A stretch of 64,000 nucleotides of DNA from Pseudodesulfovibrio sp. JC047 (lineage in GTDB: Bacteria > Desulfobacterota > Desulfovibrionia > Desulfovibrionales > Desulfovibrionaceae), in assembly GCF_010468615.1 (NCBI RefSeq), contig NZ_WUEH01000019.1, forward strand, positions 1-64,000. Direction: 5' to 3'. Every line of letters begins with the position of its first letter. The stretch's first letter is position 1. Below are positions 35,821 to 45,150 of this stretch, piece after piece. Below the pieces are notes generated by a model, which worked only from the letters and a program-made list of their open reading frames with translations, was not told the DNA's origin and searched no databases. The position numbers were made by a program, and so were the translations under genes.

Positions 35821-36768
35821 TTATTCTTCACGTATCCCATATTTAGAAAAAACAAACGACAGACCACAGAAAACAATATCAAACAAATACTGGACAACCA
35901 ACCACAAAAACACAACGGATGCGGTAATTTCTTTAGGTACAAAAAGCAAATGGTTGTACAAATAAATCGCCGAGACTTGAGACACTCCTAAACCAGAAAT
36001 AGAAATCGGCAAAAGTTGAATAATACTAATTATGCCAGATATACAACAAACTTGAAATACCGTTATGTCAGCACCATAAAATTTAAAAAGCAGCCACGTC
36101 ATGCAATAGGAGACACCCCATTTACCTAACGTGCAAATAAAATTGATGTTTAATGTCGATGGACTTTTTACCAAAGAACGACAAAAAACCCAAAACCCAC
36201 TAAAATAGTCAACATATTTTCCAAGTAAAATCCGTTTTACTACCGCATGTATGAGGCCGTGAAATTTAATATATAGCCCTGCGCTAAGGATAAAAACAAC
36301 CACATAAAAAACAATGAGCACCTTCATTTGTGGAGCAAATAGAATCGTTCCAATAAATGCAAACAAAGAAAAAAAGCTCAAGGATATGAGCTTATCAAAA
36401 ATAGTTACCGCCAACGATGCACCAAGCGGGACAGCGTGCTTTTTTAAAAAAACAATAATTGAGAAATCTCCAGAACGGCCAGGCATAACTAAAGCCATCA
36501 GACGGCTATAATTCACTGCGTTCACCAAATCAAAAAGCCCCACCCTATATGATAAATGGGCAAGAAAAGACTGAAGACCGATCGCGGTAAATATTCGTGT
36601 TAATAAAGCAACCGCAACCATTGGGAATAGAAGTCTTTTATCAAAACTTTTCAACAAACCCCAGAATATTGGTAGATCGATTTTATAAAATAAAAAGGCT
36701 AACAACAAACCCGCAACAAAAGACTTGGTAACGTTTTTATGATTTAATATACTTTTTTTTATACTCAT
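35821..36768 (-). CDS. LPG-synthase-TM/UPF0104 family membrane protein
   Basis: A 315-residue integral membrane protein with about eight hydrophobic segments. It has the family features RLMALVMPGRSGDFSIIVFLKK near residue 90 and LLPISISGLGVSQV near residue 255. The family comprises flippase-like domains related to MprF and often sits in polysaccharide or lipid-linked sugar clusters. It is the most downstream gene of a minus-strand cluster of about 19 kb. The role is probably lipid or glycolipid translocation; specificity is unknown. Confidence 0.75.
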   Translation of the reverse strand: MSIKKSILNHKNVTKSFVAGLLLAFLFYKIDLPIFWGLLKSFDKRLLFPMVAVALLTRIFTAIGLQSFLAHLSYRVGLFDLVNAVNYSRLMALVMPGRSGDFSIIVFLKKHAVPLGASLAVTIFDKLISLSFFSLFAFIGTILFAPQMKVLIVFYVVVFILSAGLYIKFHGLIHAVVKRILLGKYVDYFSGFWVFCRSLVKSPSTLNINFICTLGKWGVSYCMTWLLFKFYGADITVFQVCCISGIISIIQLLPISISGLGVSQVSAIYLYNHLLFVPKEITASVVFLWLVVQYLFDIVFCGLSFVFSKYGIREE

Positions 36769-36856
36769 TCTAAATCTAAATATGCTGAATAATTATAAAG
36801 GAGAAAACAGACCGCCAAGGAATTTATTAATAATAACAAAAAAATGAGAAATCATA

Positions 36857-38590
36857 TTACGAATGCCAAAAGTTCTCCAAAGAAAGCTTCCCCTCTCTCA
36901 ACAGGCGCAATTTCCCTCGAAACCAAGCGAAAATCCATTTCCCGTATTTTTTGATAACAAAACTATAAATGAAATGAACGAGGAACCACCGGATATTGAG
37001 CCAAAATTTTGAAGGTTTTACCGTAGGATCGGGAACTGTTGTCACTTCTTTACGAAATGCTAAATCCATAAAATCTGCGTGCTGGAAGGGGTATTTGATA
37101 GTACCATCCTCTTTTTTATATACGCCCCCCTGACGAGCGTAAGACAAAAGATTGTTCCCTTCAAGGTCTTGATACTCTAACTCCACATAGTCGGCGATAT
37201 CGTCCACTGCAGCCAGCGGTACCAAGCCGGGGAAAGGTGTCGGTTCAAGGTCAAGATTGATCGAATCTTCAAAAACATTACCGTAAGACCGGTCACCTAC
37301 ATAGGAGTCACACATTTCGATCTTCCCAAAATTATCCACAAGAATATGGCGAACACCAATCATGGACAATCTTCCAAGTCCGCTTACTTCACAAAGTTGA
37401 TACTGCAAATTTGCACGATCCATATATCGCGCAGTCTTTATCCACTGGTCTTCGGTATATGCTCCTGGGTACTTTTTACCCCGGTATAAACCTCGAAAAG
37501 CACGAATATGAACAACCAAACCGTTCGCATTGAAAGCGGGCAAATATTTGCTTTCAAAGTCATCAATCTGAGGAGGGTACATCACATAGACAATTGAAGG
37601 TTCAATACCGGCCGCACGCAGTTTCAGGCACTGCTGGATAAATGTATCCACATCTACCTGTGTTGGGTGAAAAGATGTATTAATATTAAGTCTTTTCTCT
37701 CTAGCCAGTCGTGTAGCCAACAATTTATCCAAAGGAAGAGATAAATTAGTGGTAATTTTTGCTTCCCAATTTTTATTTTCCGCAACCATATCAAGGACAT
37801 CAAAAAAATACTGGGCAAGAGTCGGTTCACCATAGGAAAAATAAAAAACAGTATGAGTATCGCCAAAATGTCTATTAAAGGCAGTTTTCCATTCCTCAAT
37901 CGAATGTTGAAAATGCATCCCCTTGTTAACGCTTGTTGATACATAACAATAAGGGCAAGCATAATTACAATGAGCATAACGTCCATTAAATTGCCAAAGA
38001 ACAATCATTTGCCTACGGATCAAAACCGGAAGTATCGCCTGCACCATAACTTTGTACCCTTCCGAATTTGGATGAATAGCATCTTCTAGCCCCAAATAAA
38101 TGGGATCGAATGTACGCATCCAGTAATCGTAGACATTGGCTATAAGAACTTTAAATTTGGATGCCACCTTAAGAATAATCTCATTATATTGTTTGATCTC
38201 ATCACTTATCCCCTGTCTTCCTTCTTGAGAAAACCGATATGTTGTACCATTAAAATCAGGTTGAATAGTACAAACAACAACGTGTGATAAATTTCGGGTA
38301 AGTGTTTCCAAAATGGTAGTATAGTTACGTTCAAACTCCTCAAGCTCCAATCCCTTACGCCAATCATTCATACCAAAATTAACAACAGCAGAATCAACAT
38401 TGGAATCAATGACCGTTTGTAAACGCTGCAATCCATCTCTCGATGTTTCAGAAGAGATGCCCATTTGGAGAATTTCTATAGAATAGCCTTCCTTGGCTGA
38501 AAAAACTTTTTGCAACTTTTTCTGCAAATAACTGACACAGCCTTTAGCTATGCTATCACCGAATAATGCAACCCGTTCATTTTTTTTCAT
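36857..38590 (-). CDS. SGNH hydrolase-radical SAM fusion protein
   Basis: A 577-residue two-domain protein. Residues 1-195 form an SGNH/GDSL hydrolase: GDS (catalytic serine 13), NFGMND, and DAIHPNS for the Asp-His pair. From residue 208, CNYACPYC is a radical SAM CxxxCxxC cluster site, followed by FSYGEPTLA and a MYPPQ-rich barrel. The start is taken as ATG 38590 because GGAG lies nine bases upstream; a Met three codons earlier is too close to it. It overlaps the upstream pyruvyltransferase gene by 14 bases. The combination suggests removal or transfer of an acyl group coupled to radical chemistry on a cell-surface glycan; this is inference. Confidence 0.8.
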   Translation of the reverse strand: MKKNERVALFGDSIAKGCVSYLQKKLQKVFSAKEGYSIEILQMGISSETSRDGLQRLQTVIDSNVDSAVVNFGMNDWRKGLELEEFERNYTTILETLTRNLSHVVVCTIQPDFNGTTYRFSQEGRQGISDEIKQYNEIILKVASKFKVLIANVYDYWMRTFDPIYLGLEDAIHPNSEGYKVMVQAILPVLIRRQMIVLWQFNGRYAHCNYACPYCYVSTSVNKGMHFQHSIEEWKTAFNRHFGDTHTVFYFSYGEPTLAQYFFDVLDMVAENKNWEAKITTNLSLPLDKLLATRLAREKRLNINTSFHPTQVDVDTFIQQCLKLRAAGIEPSIVYVMYPPQIDDFESKYLPAFNANGLVVHIRAFRGLYRGKKYPGAYTEDQWIKTARYMDRANLQYQLCEVSGLGRLSMIGVRHILVDNFGKIEMCDSYVGDRSYGNVFEDSINLDLEPTPFPGLVPLAAVDDIADYVELEYQDLEGNNLLSYARQGGVYKKEDGTIKYPFQHADFMDLAFRKEVTTVPDPTVKPSKFWLNIRWFLVHFIYSFVIKKYGKWIFAWFRGKLRLLREGKLSLENFWHS

Positions 38591-39824
38591 GAACCACATC
38601 TCCTTTACGATTTAATCGGTAGCGGACTGAGAGTAATGCTGACGAAAGCACGTCGTAACCTCTTAAAACGGTCTGGCTACTTTTGATATAAGGGGTCAAA
38701 CTGCAAAGCGATTGGTGCCAACGCAGAGGAAAAAAAAGCCGTTGTCGTTCACATCTATCTTCGACCTTTTCGGTTAGCCCAACTAAAAATCTTGTTGCTT
38801 TGTGTTCCTTGCTATCAACAAGGTCTATATAGTCTGTATAATCAAGATTGCGCGGCGAAACAAGAAGCCCTTCCAACCCTAATTCTCGAAAAATCTCCTC
38901 ACCCCGATCATCGCGTTTTTCCATAACTACAGCTGGCCTTCCTTCAAGCATCGCAGCCACTCCCGCACTACTTCGTAAGCTAAGAAGAAAATCCATCTCA
39001 TCCAATCGAGCATATCGTAAAAACACATCTTCACAAAACGGATGTATTACTACACGGTCTGGATCACATAAACGATCCCGTAATATCCTAGCCAAATGTT
39101 CCTCATCCTCCCGCTCAAATAAACGACCAACAGGACCTCGCCGTTTTATTTTAAAAGCAAAAAGGTGAAGCTCTGTGTCTGGAGCAGCCTTCAATTCTTT
39201 GTCCCCATAAGCGGCCAGCAAATCCAGCAAAGCCGTCGGAGCTAAGCCAAAATTACGCCTTCCAACCAAAGCGATTCCCACTTTCCGACCAAGTACACCC
39301 TTTCGAATAGCATTACCTTGACATTTATCAGAGCGAGCAAGCTGCACAAGAGGGTCACCGACAATTTCAATAGGAACACGGACATACGGCTTAATATATT
39401 CACCCACACTTTGAGTACGCACACTCACAGCACTAGCTCGCGCCAACAACTCGAATAACGCCATGCGCGACATAGCATTAAGATGCTGTACAGGACGATC
39501 TGTCCCAAAACCAAAAAAAATAACGGGAATATTCAATCGTCGCAATTGATGTAAAGAGGGCATCCAACGAAAAGAAGCGAGTCCATCGTCACAGACGACA
39601 CAAAGATTACAACCAAAATGATCTACAAAAATAACGTCAAGCTGAACATGAGCGGCCGCTTCAAGAACTAAATCCTCGACTAATACCCGCACCAACTGCG
39701 ATGTATACCCCACAAGGCGGACTTTAAGCATGGGAACACCCGCCAAAGAAAGCGATGGACGCTTTGCAGGGCCATGATTCGGCTTGAATATTTTATCCAT
39801 GGTGGTCCAGAAAGTATGAACCAT
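38577..39824 (-). CDS. Polysaccharide pyruvyltransferase-family protein
   Basis: A 415-residue protein of the CsaB/WcaK-like pyruvyltransferase superfamily: FFGFGTDRPVQHLNAMSRMALFELLARASAVSVRTQSV, VGIALVGRRNFG, and the C-terminal DFLLSLRSSAGVAAMLEGRPAVV. These enzymes add pyruvate ketals from phosphoenolpyruvate to sugars. The family also contains plain glycosyltransferase-like members, so the reaction is not certain. GGAG precedes the ATG at 39824. It overlaps the downstream fusion gene. Confidence 0.65.
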   Translation of the reverse strand: MVHTFWTTMDKIFKPNHGPAKRPSLSLAGVPMLKVRLVGYTSQLVRVLVEDLVLEAAAHVQLDVIFVDHFGCNLCVVCDDGLASFRWMPSLHQLRRLNIPVIFFGFGTDRPVQHLNAMSRMALFELLARASAVSVRTQSVGEYIKPYVRVPIEIVGDPLVQLARSDKCQGNAIRKGVLGRKVGIALVGRRNFGLAPTALLDLLAAYGDKELKAAPDTELHLFAFKIKRRGPVGRLFEREDEEHLARILRDRLCDPDRVVIHPFCEDVFLRYARLDEMDFLLSLRSSAGVAAMLEGRPAVVMEKRDDRGEEIFRELGLEGLLVSPRNLDYTDYIDLVDSKEHKATRFLVGLTEKVEDRCERQRLFFPLRWHQSLCSLTPYIKSSQTVLRGYDVLSSALLSVRYRLNRKGDVVHEKK

Positions 39825-39862
39825 GTATTACAACTCCTTTTGCGCTCAGCCACAAATACAGA

Positions 39863-40417
39863 TCATCTCGAACAGAAATCCGTTTCGGCTCTTACTCGAT
39901 GCGTACGTATTCCCAACTGCCGAGCCGAGTTAATGCGCTCTACTCCATCATCCACCAGAAGGATTTGTTCAGGAGCAAGGCCAGAACTGTCAACGACAGC
40001 ACGCAAGAGTTGATCATTGTCCTCAAAATCTTCACCAAAGAACTCAGCATCAAAAGTCAATTCGAGATGCTCAAGAACGAGATGCGCGTTAGACTTGGAG
40101 GCGTTTGTCACCAGCCAACATGGTACTATACCATGAAATTGTGTCCATAAATCATATCCTTCTCGAACTAAAGAAATTAAAGGGATAAAATGGGGATAAA
40201 GATCTTTTTTGCGTCGATGCACGGCTTGAGCGACCTCAGGTGTCCCAGATCGTTTTGGCCCCCATTCGTTCCAACTTTTACCCACATAATCACAATATTC
40301 TTCCGGCACAAAAGAACACCCCAGTTCAGTAAACGCTTTAGCGTAGGCTTTTGCATTAGCAGAGAAAGAGTGAGCGAGTGTTCCGTCCAAATCAAAAAGA
40401 ACAAGCTGTGAAGTCAC
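39863..40417 (-). CDS. HAD-family phosphatase of the polysaccharide cluster
   Basis: A 184-residue cytoplasmic HAD hydrolase: LFDLDGTLAHSF (nucleophile aspartate), WLVTNASKSN (motif II) and LLVDDGVERINSAR (motif IV). It starts with GTG at 40417 in a GTGA overlap with the kinase stop. It forms a translationally coupled trio with the kinase and nucleotidyltransferase, which suggests sugar-phosphate handling on the way to an activated precursor. Confidence 0.8.
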   Translation of the reverse strand: MTSQLVLFDLDGTLAHSFSANAKAYAKAFTELGCSFVPEEYCDYVGKSWNEWGPKRSGTPEVAQAVHRRKKDLYPHFIPLISLVREGYDLWTQFHGIVPCWLVTNASKSNAHLVLEHLELTFDAEFFGEDFEDNDQLLRAVVDSSGLAPEQILLVDDGVERINSARQLGIRTHRVRAETDFCSR

Positions 40418-41298
40418 GATGCGACCCTCATGCTTCGAACCAATTCATCTGTAAGTCGAAGGCTCAAGTCATAGTAATATTTGGACAGTTTTGGACTAGT
40501 CCGATACTTATAATCAAGCAACCTGATATAATGTGATATCTCAAAAAAACGGCTTTGTTGATCCAATGCTTCCGACCAAACAGGAAATAAACGGCTAAAC
40601 CTTTCGCCAATATAAAGATAAACCTTTTCTAAGGCTTCCCGCGACTGTGCTCCGCTATATTTCGAACGTTCGTAAAACGAAAAAACAGATTGACGAATTT
40701 TGCCAACATCCAACGCCCATGGAGCAAAATAGGACGGCGATGGATTGGAATCAATAAGAACAAAAGAATCTGCAGTGAGTAAAATATTTTCAAAAGTCAA
40801 ATCACCATGAACCAACCCAGCCCGACAATGTTCCAATGCGGTTTTCCCATTGAGGCATGCACGCAAATCCTGCAACCGGGCATTCAATTCCGAAGCCCCT
40901 CCCGCCAAGCGGCCATAACTCTCTAACCGTTTGTTTAAATAGTCAAAATAAGCATAAATATCGTAAGATTCATTATGCTTCGCATATAAATTATCATGCA
41001 TCAACGTGACTATTTCTGACAAACGTTGAAAAGCGGCATATGGAGAACACATCGTACAAAAAACATCCAAACTGATACCAGGGAAATACTCCATGCTATA
41101 ACCACAGGAATCCGTCTTGATAGGCTTAAGGACATGTCCAGGAAGTTTTTGCGCTAAACGCTTCATGTGTTCAGCTTGGGCAAGCAACTTTTCTTCCCCC
41201 CCAGACCGGGCCGTCTTGCGCACGGTCCGACCTAAAAACTCTATGGAAGAACCGGAAATCCCTCCCCGTTCATCAACCCCAGAACAAACATGACTCAT
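40414..41298 (-). CDS. APH/choline-kinase-like phosphotransferase
   Basis: A 294-residue kinase-fold protein with GLVHGDLTFENILL (catalytic HxDxxxxN block) and FVLIDSNPSPSY (metal-binding region). The aminoglycoside-phosphotransferase fold is also used for sugar, choline and hydroxyl-acid kinases. Beside a nucleotidyltransferase, a sugar or alcohol kinase is likeliest. It has 4-base and overlapping junctions on both sides. It is unlikely to be a resistance gene. Confidence 0.75.
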   Translation of the reverse strand: MSHVCSGVDERGGISGSSIEFLGRTVRKTARSGGEEKLLAQAEHMKRLAQKLPGHVLKPIKTDSCGYSMEYFPGISLDVFCTMCSPYAAFQRLSEIVTLMHDNLYAKHNESYDIYAYFDYLNKRLESYGRLAGGASELNARLQDLRACLNGKTALEHCRAGLVHGDLTFENILLTADSFVLIDSNPSPSYFAPWALDVGKIRQSVFSFYERSKYSGAQSREALEKVYLYIGERFSRLFPVWSEALDQQSRFFEISHYIRLLDYKYRTSPKLSKYYYDLSLRLTDELVRSMRVAS

Positions 41299-41993
41299 AT
41301 CCCCTCCCGCTCAAAAGCGACAAGCCCTTCTGGTGTACCTAAATCAATAAATTTTGAAGCAGGCCTGACTATCACCTTGTCATGAGTCTGTGCATAAGCA
41401 TTCAATATTTGCGACATGTAAAATTCACCTTTGGTTTTTTCCCCAGCAGCAAGACATTGTTCCAAAGTTCGTGCCAACCCCTCACCATCACTAAAATGAT
41501 AAATTCCACCAACGGCATGATGAGAAACGACCTGTTTTTCCACTGCTGCGCGCACAAAACCATTTTCCAATTTTACATAACTTTTGGATGGACAATTAGA
41601 CTGAAAAGTTAAGACAGATCCATCAATACGATTATCATTCCACCCCGGAGAAGCAAAAGCTGATACTGCTGAAATATCACAATCAACAACTGCAACATGA
41701 GACGTATTACAAAAATAATCCAAAGCACAATACACTGTGTGTGCCGCCCCTTCTAAGGGCGTCCGTTGTTCGACGAAAGTGGCCTCTGGCAAAAGCCCAC
41801 GTAAGGCGTAACGCAAAACAGGAGATTGCTGGGCATGATAGATGACTATAACATCTTCTTGGGCACAATGAATCGATTCCAACGCATATTCCAACATGAG
41901 CTTGCAGGAAACCGGCAAAAGACATTTGGGCAATGTGACGGATTCTGGGTAAAATCGTTTGCCGTGGCCGGCAACAGGAAATATAACTTTCAT
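41295..41993 (-). CDS. Sugar-phosphate nucleotidyltransferase
   Basis: A 232-residue NTP-transferase: VIFPVAGHGKRFYPESVTLPKCLLPV (nucleotide loop with catalytic R and K), AVVDCDIS (metal aspartates), and C-terminal FIDLGTPEGLVAFE. It forms an NDP-linked precursor from a sugar- or alcohol-phosphate. The start is placed at ATG 41993, nine codons after an in-frame ATG, because it overlaps the previous gene by ATGA and begins at the family N-terminus. Confidence 0.83.
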   Translation of the reverse strand: MKVIFPVAGHGKRFYPESVTLPKCLLPVSCKLMLEYALESIHCAQEDVIVIYHAQQSPVLRYALRGLLPEATFVEQRTPLEGAAHTVYCALDYFCNTSHVAVVDCDISAVSAFASPGWNDNRIDGSVLTFQSNCPSKSYVKLENGFVRAAVEKQVVSHHAVGGIYHFSDGEGLARTLEQCLAAGEKTKGEFYMSQILNAYAQTHDKVIVRPASKFIDLGTPEGLVAFEREGI

Positions 41994-43039
41994 ATATGGC
42001 GTTCCTTGTGTTCGATCCAAGACAAAATATAAGGTCGTACAAGCCGCTGATAAATGCTGTCTACATCCGCGTCCTCAGCAAAAATTCTTTCCGAAAAATG
42101 ATTCTGTTCCCAAAAAGAGTCCATCCATGTACCGAAGCGTCTATTGTTTTTACGAAAACCTTCTCTATCGATGAAATTGATAGAAGGAACTCGGGCGATA
42201 AAGAAAAAATGTTCGAAGCTACCCCGCCCACCGACAAAGAGCTGAGATTGCATAACTATCTGATAAAGTGTTCTCAAGGGAACACCTTGAGTATAATTAT
42301 CAACAAGACTGACTGTATGCCCCCCTTCCAGTTCAGGGATATACTGATTGCGCGTAGAGCCGAGAATCAATGCCGTCACCCATGGCGCCACTGCGGGATC
42401 GTCGACCATTCGTTGATATAAAGCCGTGACCAAATCTGCGTTGCGCCTCAAATGTAACGCGACGACAAACCTATCCAAAAGGTTATTTTGCTCGCGCCAT
42501 TTTTGCGCCGATTGCACGTCTTCTGAAATAAATATTTCTGGGAATAAGGCATCGGCCCATGCATCCGGTGAAAGATAAGGTCCCCACACACGCCTAAAGG
42601 CATTATCTGGAAACCAATATTCACCTTGTTTATATGGCACCCCTCCCCTATGCTCATCAATAAAAGAAACATTGGCGAGAAAATCCGCAATAGGATTAAT
42701 AAGGCCACCATCAGCGTTCCGTTCAACTCGAGTTTGAGCATACCCAAACCTTTCCGGGCACGGTGCCTGATCTATGTTGTCAGTATACACCACATGCAAA
42801 GGACGATGCGAGTTGCGCTTCTTGAAATATTGCAAATAGGGCAGTAGCAAAACAACATCGCCAAGCCCACCATGAATCCCCACAACCTTCGGTGTCTCGG
42901 AATGACAAAGAGTGTCGTCTATCCAGTGGTCACGAATAAAAACAGGCCTTCGATTGCCAACAACAACAACTCGATTATAGCGAAGGTGCGACCAAATCTT
43001 CTTGAGCCGCTGCATCAATATCGTCTCAAGACTTTTCAT
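41990..43039 (-). CDS. Heptosyltransferase-like glycosyltransferase (GT9-type)
   Basis: A 349-residue protein with VVGIHGGLGDVVLLLPYLQYFKKRN, the GT9 N-terminal glycine-rich block. FVVALHLRRNAD and LFVGGRGSFEHFFFIARVPSINF correspond to the C-terminal nucleotide-sugar domain. It probably transfers a sugar in LPS-like glycan assembly. It overlaps both neighbours by 4 bases. Confidence 0.65.
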   Translation of the reverse strand: MKSLETILMQRLKKIWSHLRYNRVVVVGNRRPVFIRDHWIDDTLCHSETPKVVGIHGGLGDVVLLLPYLQYFKKRNSHRPLHVVYTDNIDQAPCPERFGYAQTRVERNADGGLINPIADFLANVSFIDEHRGGVPYKQGEYWFPDNAFRRVWGPYLSPDAWADALFPEIFISEDVQSAQKWREQNNLLDRFVVALHLRRNADLVTALYQRMVDDPAVAPWVTALILGSTRNQYIPELEGGHTVSLVDNYTQGVPLRTLYQIVMQSQLFVGGRGSFEHFFFIARVPSINFIDREGFRKNNRRFGTWMDSFWEQNHFSERIFAEDADVDSIYQRLVRPYILSWIEHKERHI

Positions 43040-44154
43040 GTGGCGGGATGCGCTTTCAGCGTCTTACAAACATAAAGAACTTCTTCGTCCGTTAGCTCTG
43101 GATAAAGTGGCGGACAAATATGATGGCCACAAAAAGTATCTGCACATGGGAAAGAATTATTTTTAAACTCTGCCTCGAATACTGGCTGCCTATGCAATGG
43201 CATTCGATAAACTTCACCTGTCAAACTTATTCCGTTGATTTTACAGTAATTTTCAGCTTCTTCAGACGGCACCGGGGATGCACAAATCACTTTATAAAAT
43301 GTTGAATGAATATCCTCTGGACACGGCTGAACAGCCCAAGCAGTTCCACTGAGTTCGTGACGGTACAATTCAGCCAGATACTGTCGTCGCTGAACTCGAT
43401 CGTTCAAACGGTCACACTCAAGAAGGCCGAGTAGCCCTTGAAACTCCGTAAGTTTAAAATTAGAGCCGCTCCGAATAAAAACATTCGTCTTTTTCGGATC
43501 TTGCCCGAACTGTCTAACAGACTTACATAAGTCTGCAAAGGAATCGTCATTCGTGGTGATCATGCCGCCTTCGGCACAGGTCATAACCTTGGTTGGAAAA
43601 AAAGAAAAACAACCCGCCAGTCCTAACGCACCCGCAGATGTTCCTCGATAGGACCCCGACTGAGCATGAGCCGCGTCCTCAATAAGAGGAACGCCATATT
43701 CATCACACAAATTTATAATACGCTGCATAGCTGGACTGACCAGCCCTCCAATATGCACAGCAATGACAGCAGCAATGTCACCTGTAGTCCGTAAAGCATG
43801 CTCGACAGCGTCAGGAGCAATACCATAACCATCTAATTCGATATCCAAGGGGACGGGTAGACCTCCTGCATTACGAATTGCCATGGCTGTAGCTATAAAA
43901 GTATTTGTCGGAAGTAAGACTTTTTTGCCCTCAACACCCAATGCTCGAAAGCATATCTCCAAGGCTGCCGTTCCATTGCTTACAGCAATAGCATGGCGGG
44001 TTCCACAAATCTTAGAAAAGGCAGCCTCAAAAGCACGAACTTGCGGACCATTGGTTAAAATCCCAGATTCGAAGATTCGATCGCACCCATCATGAAACCG
44101 TTGACGTAAATTATCATCGAACTGCAATCGAAAAATAGGAATATCCATAACCAT
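43036..44154 (-). CDS. DegT/DnrJ/EryC1/StrS-family sugar aminotransferase
   Basis: A 372-residue PLP enzyme. GTAALEICFRALG binds the cofactor phosphate, IEDAAHAQSGSYRG carries the PLP-contacting aspartate, and the lysine of FSFFPTKVMTCAEGG forms the Schiff base. It transfers an amino group from glutamate to an NDP-keto-sugar, giving a 3- or 4-amino-deoxy sugar. The formyltransferase gene just upstream suggests the product is N-formylated. No dehydratase is present in the window. Confidence 0.9.
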   Translation of the reverse strand: MVMDIPIFRLQFDDNLRQRFHDGCDRIFESGILTNGPQVRAFEAAFSKICGTRHAIAVSNGTAALEICFRALGVEGKKVLLPTNTFIATAMAIRNAGGLPVPLDIELDGYGIAPDAVEHALRTTGDIAAVIAVHIGGLVSPAMQRIINLCDEYGVPLIEDAAHAQSGSYRGTSAGALGLAGCFSFFPTKVMTCAEGGMITTNDDSFADLCKSVRQFGQDPKKTNVFIRSGSNFKLTEFQGLLGLLECDRLNDRVQRRQYLAELYRHELSGTAWAVQPCPEDIHSTFYKVICASPVPSEEAENYCKINGISLTGEVYRMPLHRQPVFEAEFKNNSFPCADTFCGHHICPPLYPELTDEEVLYVCKTLKAHPAT

Positions 44155-44163
44155 ACTTCTTTC

Positions 44164-45141
44164 TTAAGAAATTATAATGGGGGTAACATCGCCGTAGCAC
44201 ATACGATCTTGGCCATAGTGGATGGGAATGGGAAAATTCTGTTTATTGCTTGGTCCGGTGACAGACTCCAATTTATCCCCTGGACGGAGCCTGTTGTCCA
44301 CGACCAGACATGTCACGACCCCATTTGCACACGTCACAACAGCACGATTTTTGACGATTTCAACAACAGTCCCAGGAGGCGCAGGAAGGGGCTTTTTTTG
44401 AAACTGCACAACATACAACTCCACATTTTCATCTTCCCCAAAACGACAAGTTCGTGGGCCAGGATACGGTGGAAAATTAAGAGCTCTAGAAAAACGAAGT
44501 AAAAAATCCCCGCGCCACTCCCAAGAAATCCACCGATCATTAGGCATTCCCTGCACATGGTAAAACTGCCCAGGATAAAGTGGAATTTGAGGCTTCCAGC
44601 CTGTCAATATTTTATCGAGCGTCCTTGAAAAATCTGCAACAACAAAACGGCACAAGCGATCATACAGGGTTTTAGCAGTGTCCTCGCTCCTAATAAGCGT
44701 CTTATTTTGATGCACAATCAATCCACTATCGATTTCCGGCGTTACACGATACGTTGTAAACCCCGCGACATCATCCGCCATAAGAGCATGCACAACAGGA
44801 TAACACCCTCGATTATATGGAATAATGCCCAAATGAGTATTGTAAACCTCGCCGTGTACTGCTTCGATAAACGGCTTGTGAATAATTCCATCATAACCGC
44901 CTAAAATCACCAAATCAACATCACACGCACGATCAACAATATCCTCATCATTAACGTTCCGGGCTCCTAAATATGAAACATTGGCATCTTTACATAAATA
45001 TTGAAAAGAACGTTCAAATTCACTGACATGAGCTGCAGGATATCGTTTACTTGTCGCAAAGGAGACGTCTAACCCTTTCTCCACTAACAATCGCATGTAC
45101 TCCAAACCAAATGAGCAAAGGCCGAGAAAACCAATCTTCAT
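44164..45141 (-). CDS. Formyltransferase (sugar N-formyltransferase-like)
   Basis: A 325-residue protein with a Fmt/ArnA-type N-terminal domain. MKIGFLGLCSFG is the Rossmann start. NTHLGIIPYNRG carries the catalytic Asn and His. TTYRVTPEIDSGLIVHQ carries the catalytic Asp. The C-terminal 100 residues form an extra beta-rich domain. It is not the housekeeping Met-tRNA formyltransferase because it lacks the usual NHSLPP context and lies 9 bases before a sugar aminotransferase. It is expected to use N10-formyltetrahydrofolate to formylate an NDP-amino-sugar. Confidence 0.8.
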   Translation of the reverse strand: MKIGFLGLCSFGLEYMRLLVEKGLDVSFATSKRYPAAHVSEFERSFQYLCKDANVSYLGARNVNDEDIVDRACDVDLVILGGYDGIIHKPFIEAVHGEVYNTHLGIIPYNRGCYPVVHALMADDVAGFTTYRVTPEIDSGLIVHQNKTLIRSEDTAKTLYDRLCRFVVADFSRTLDKILTGWKPQIPLYPGQFYHVQGMPNDRWISWEWRGDFLLRFSRALNFPPYPGPRTCRFGEDENVELYVVQFQKKPLPAPPGTVVEIVKNRAVVTCANGVVTCLVVDNRLRPGDKLESVTGPSNKQNFPIPIHYGQDRMCYGDVTPIIIS

Positions 45142-45150
45142 AGTATCTTC

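Noticed and set aside
40414-41298. Aminoglycoside resistance kinase
   Set aside because: Only the fold is shared; overlaps with nucleotidyltransferase and phosphatase genes point to glycan precursor metabolism.
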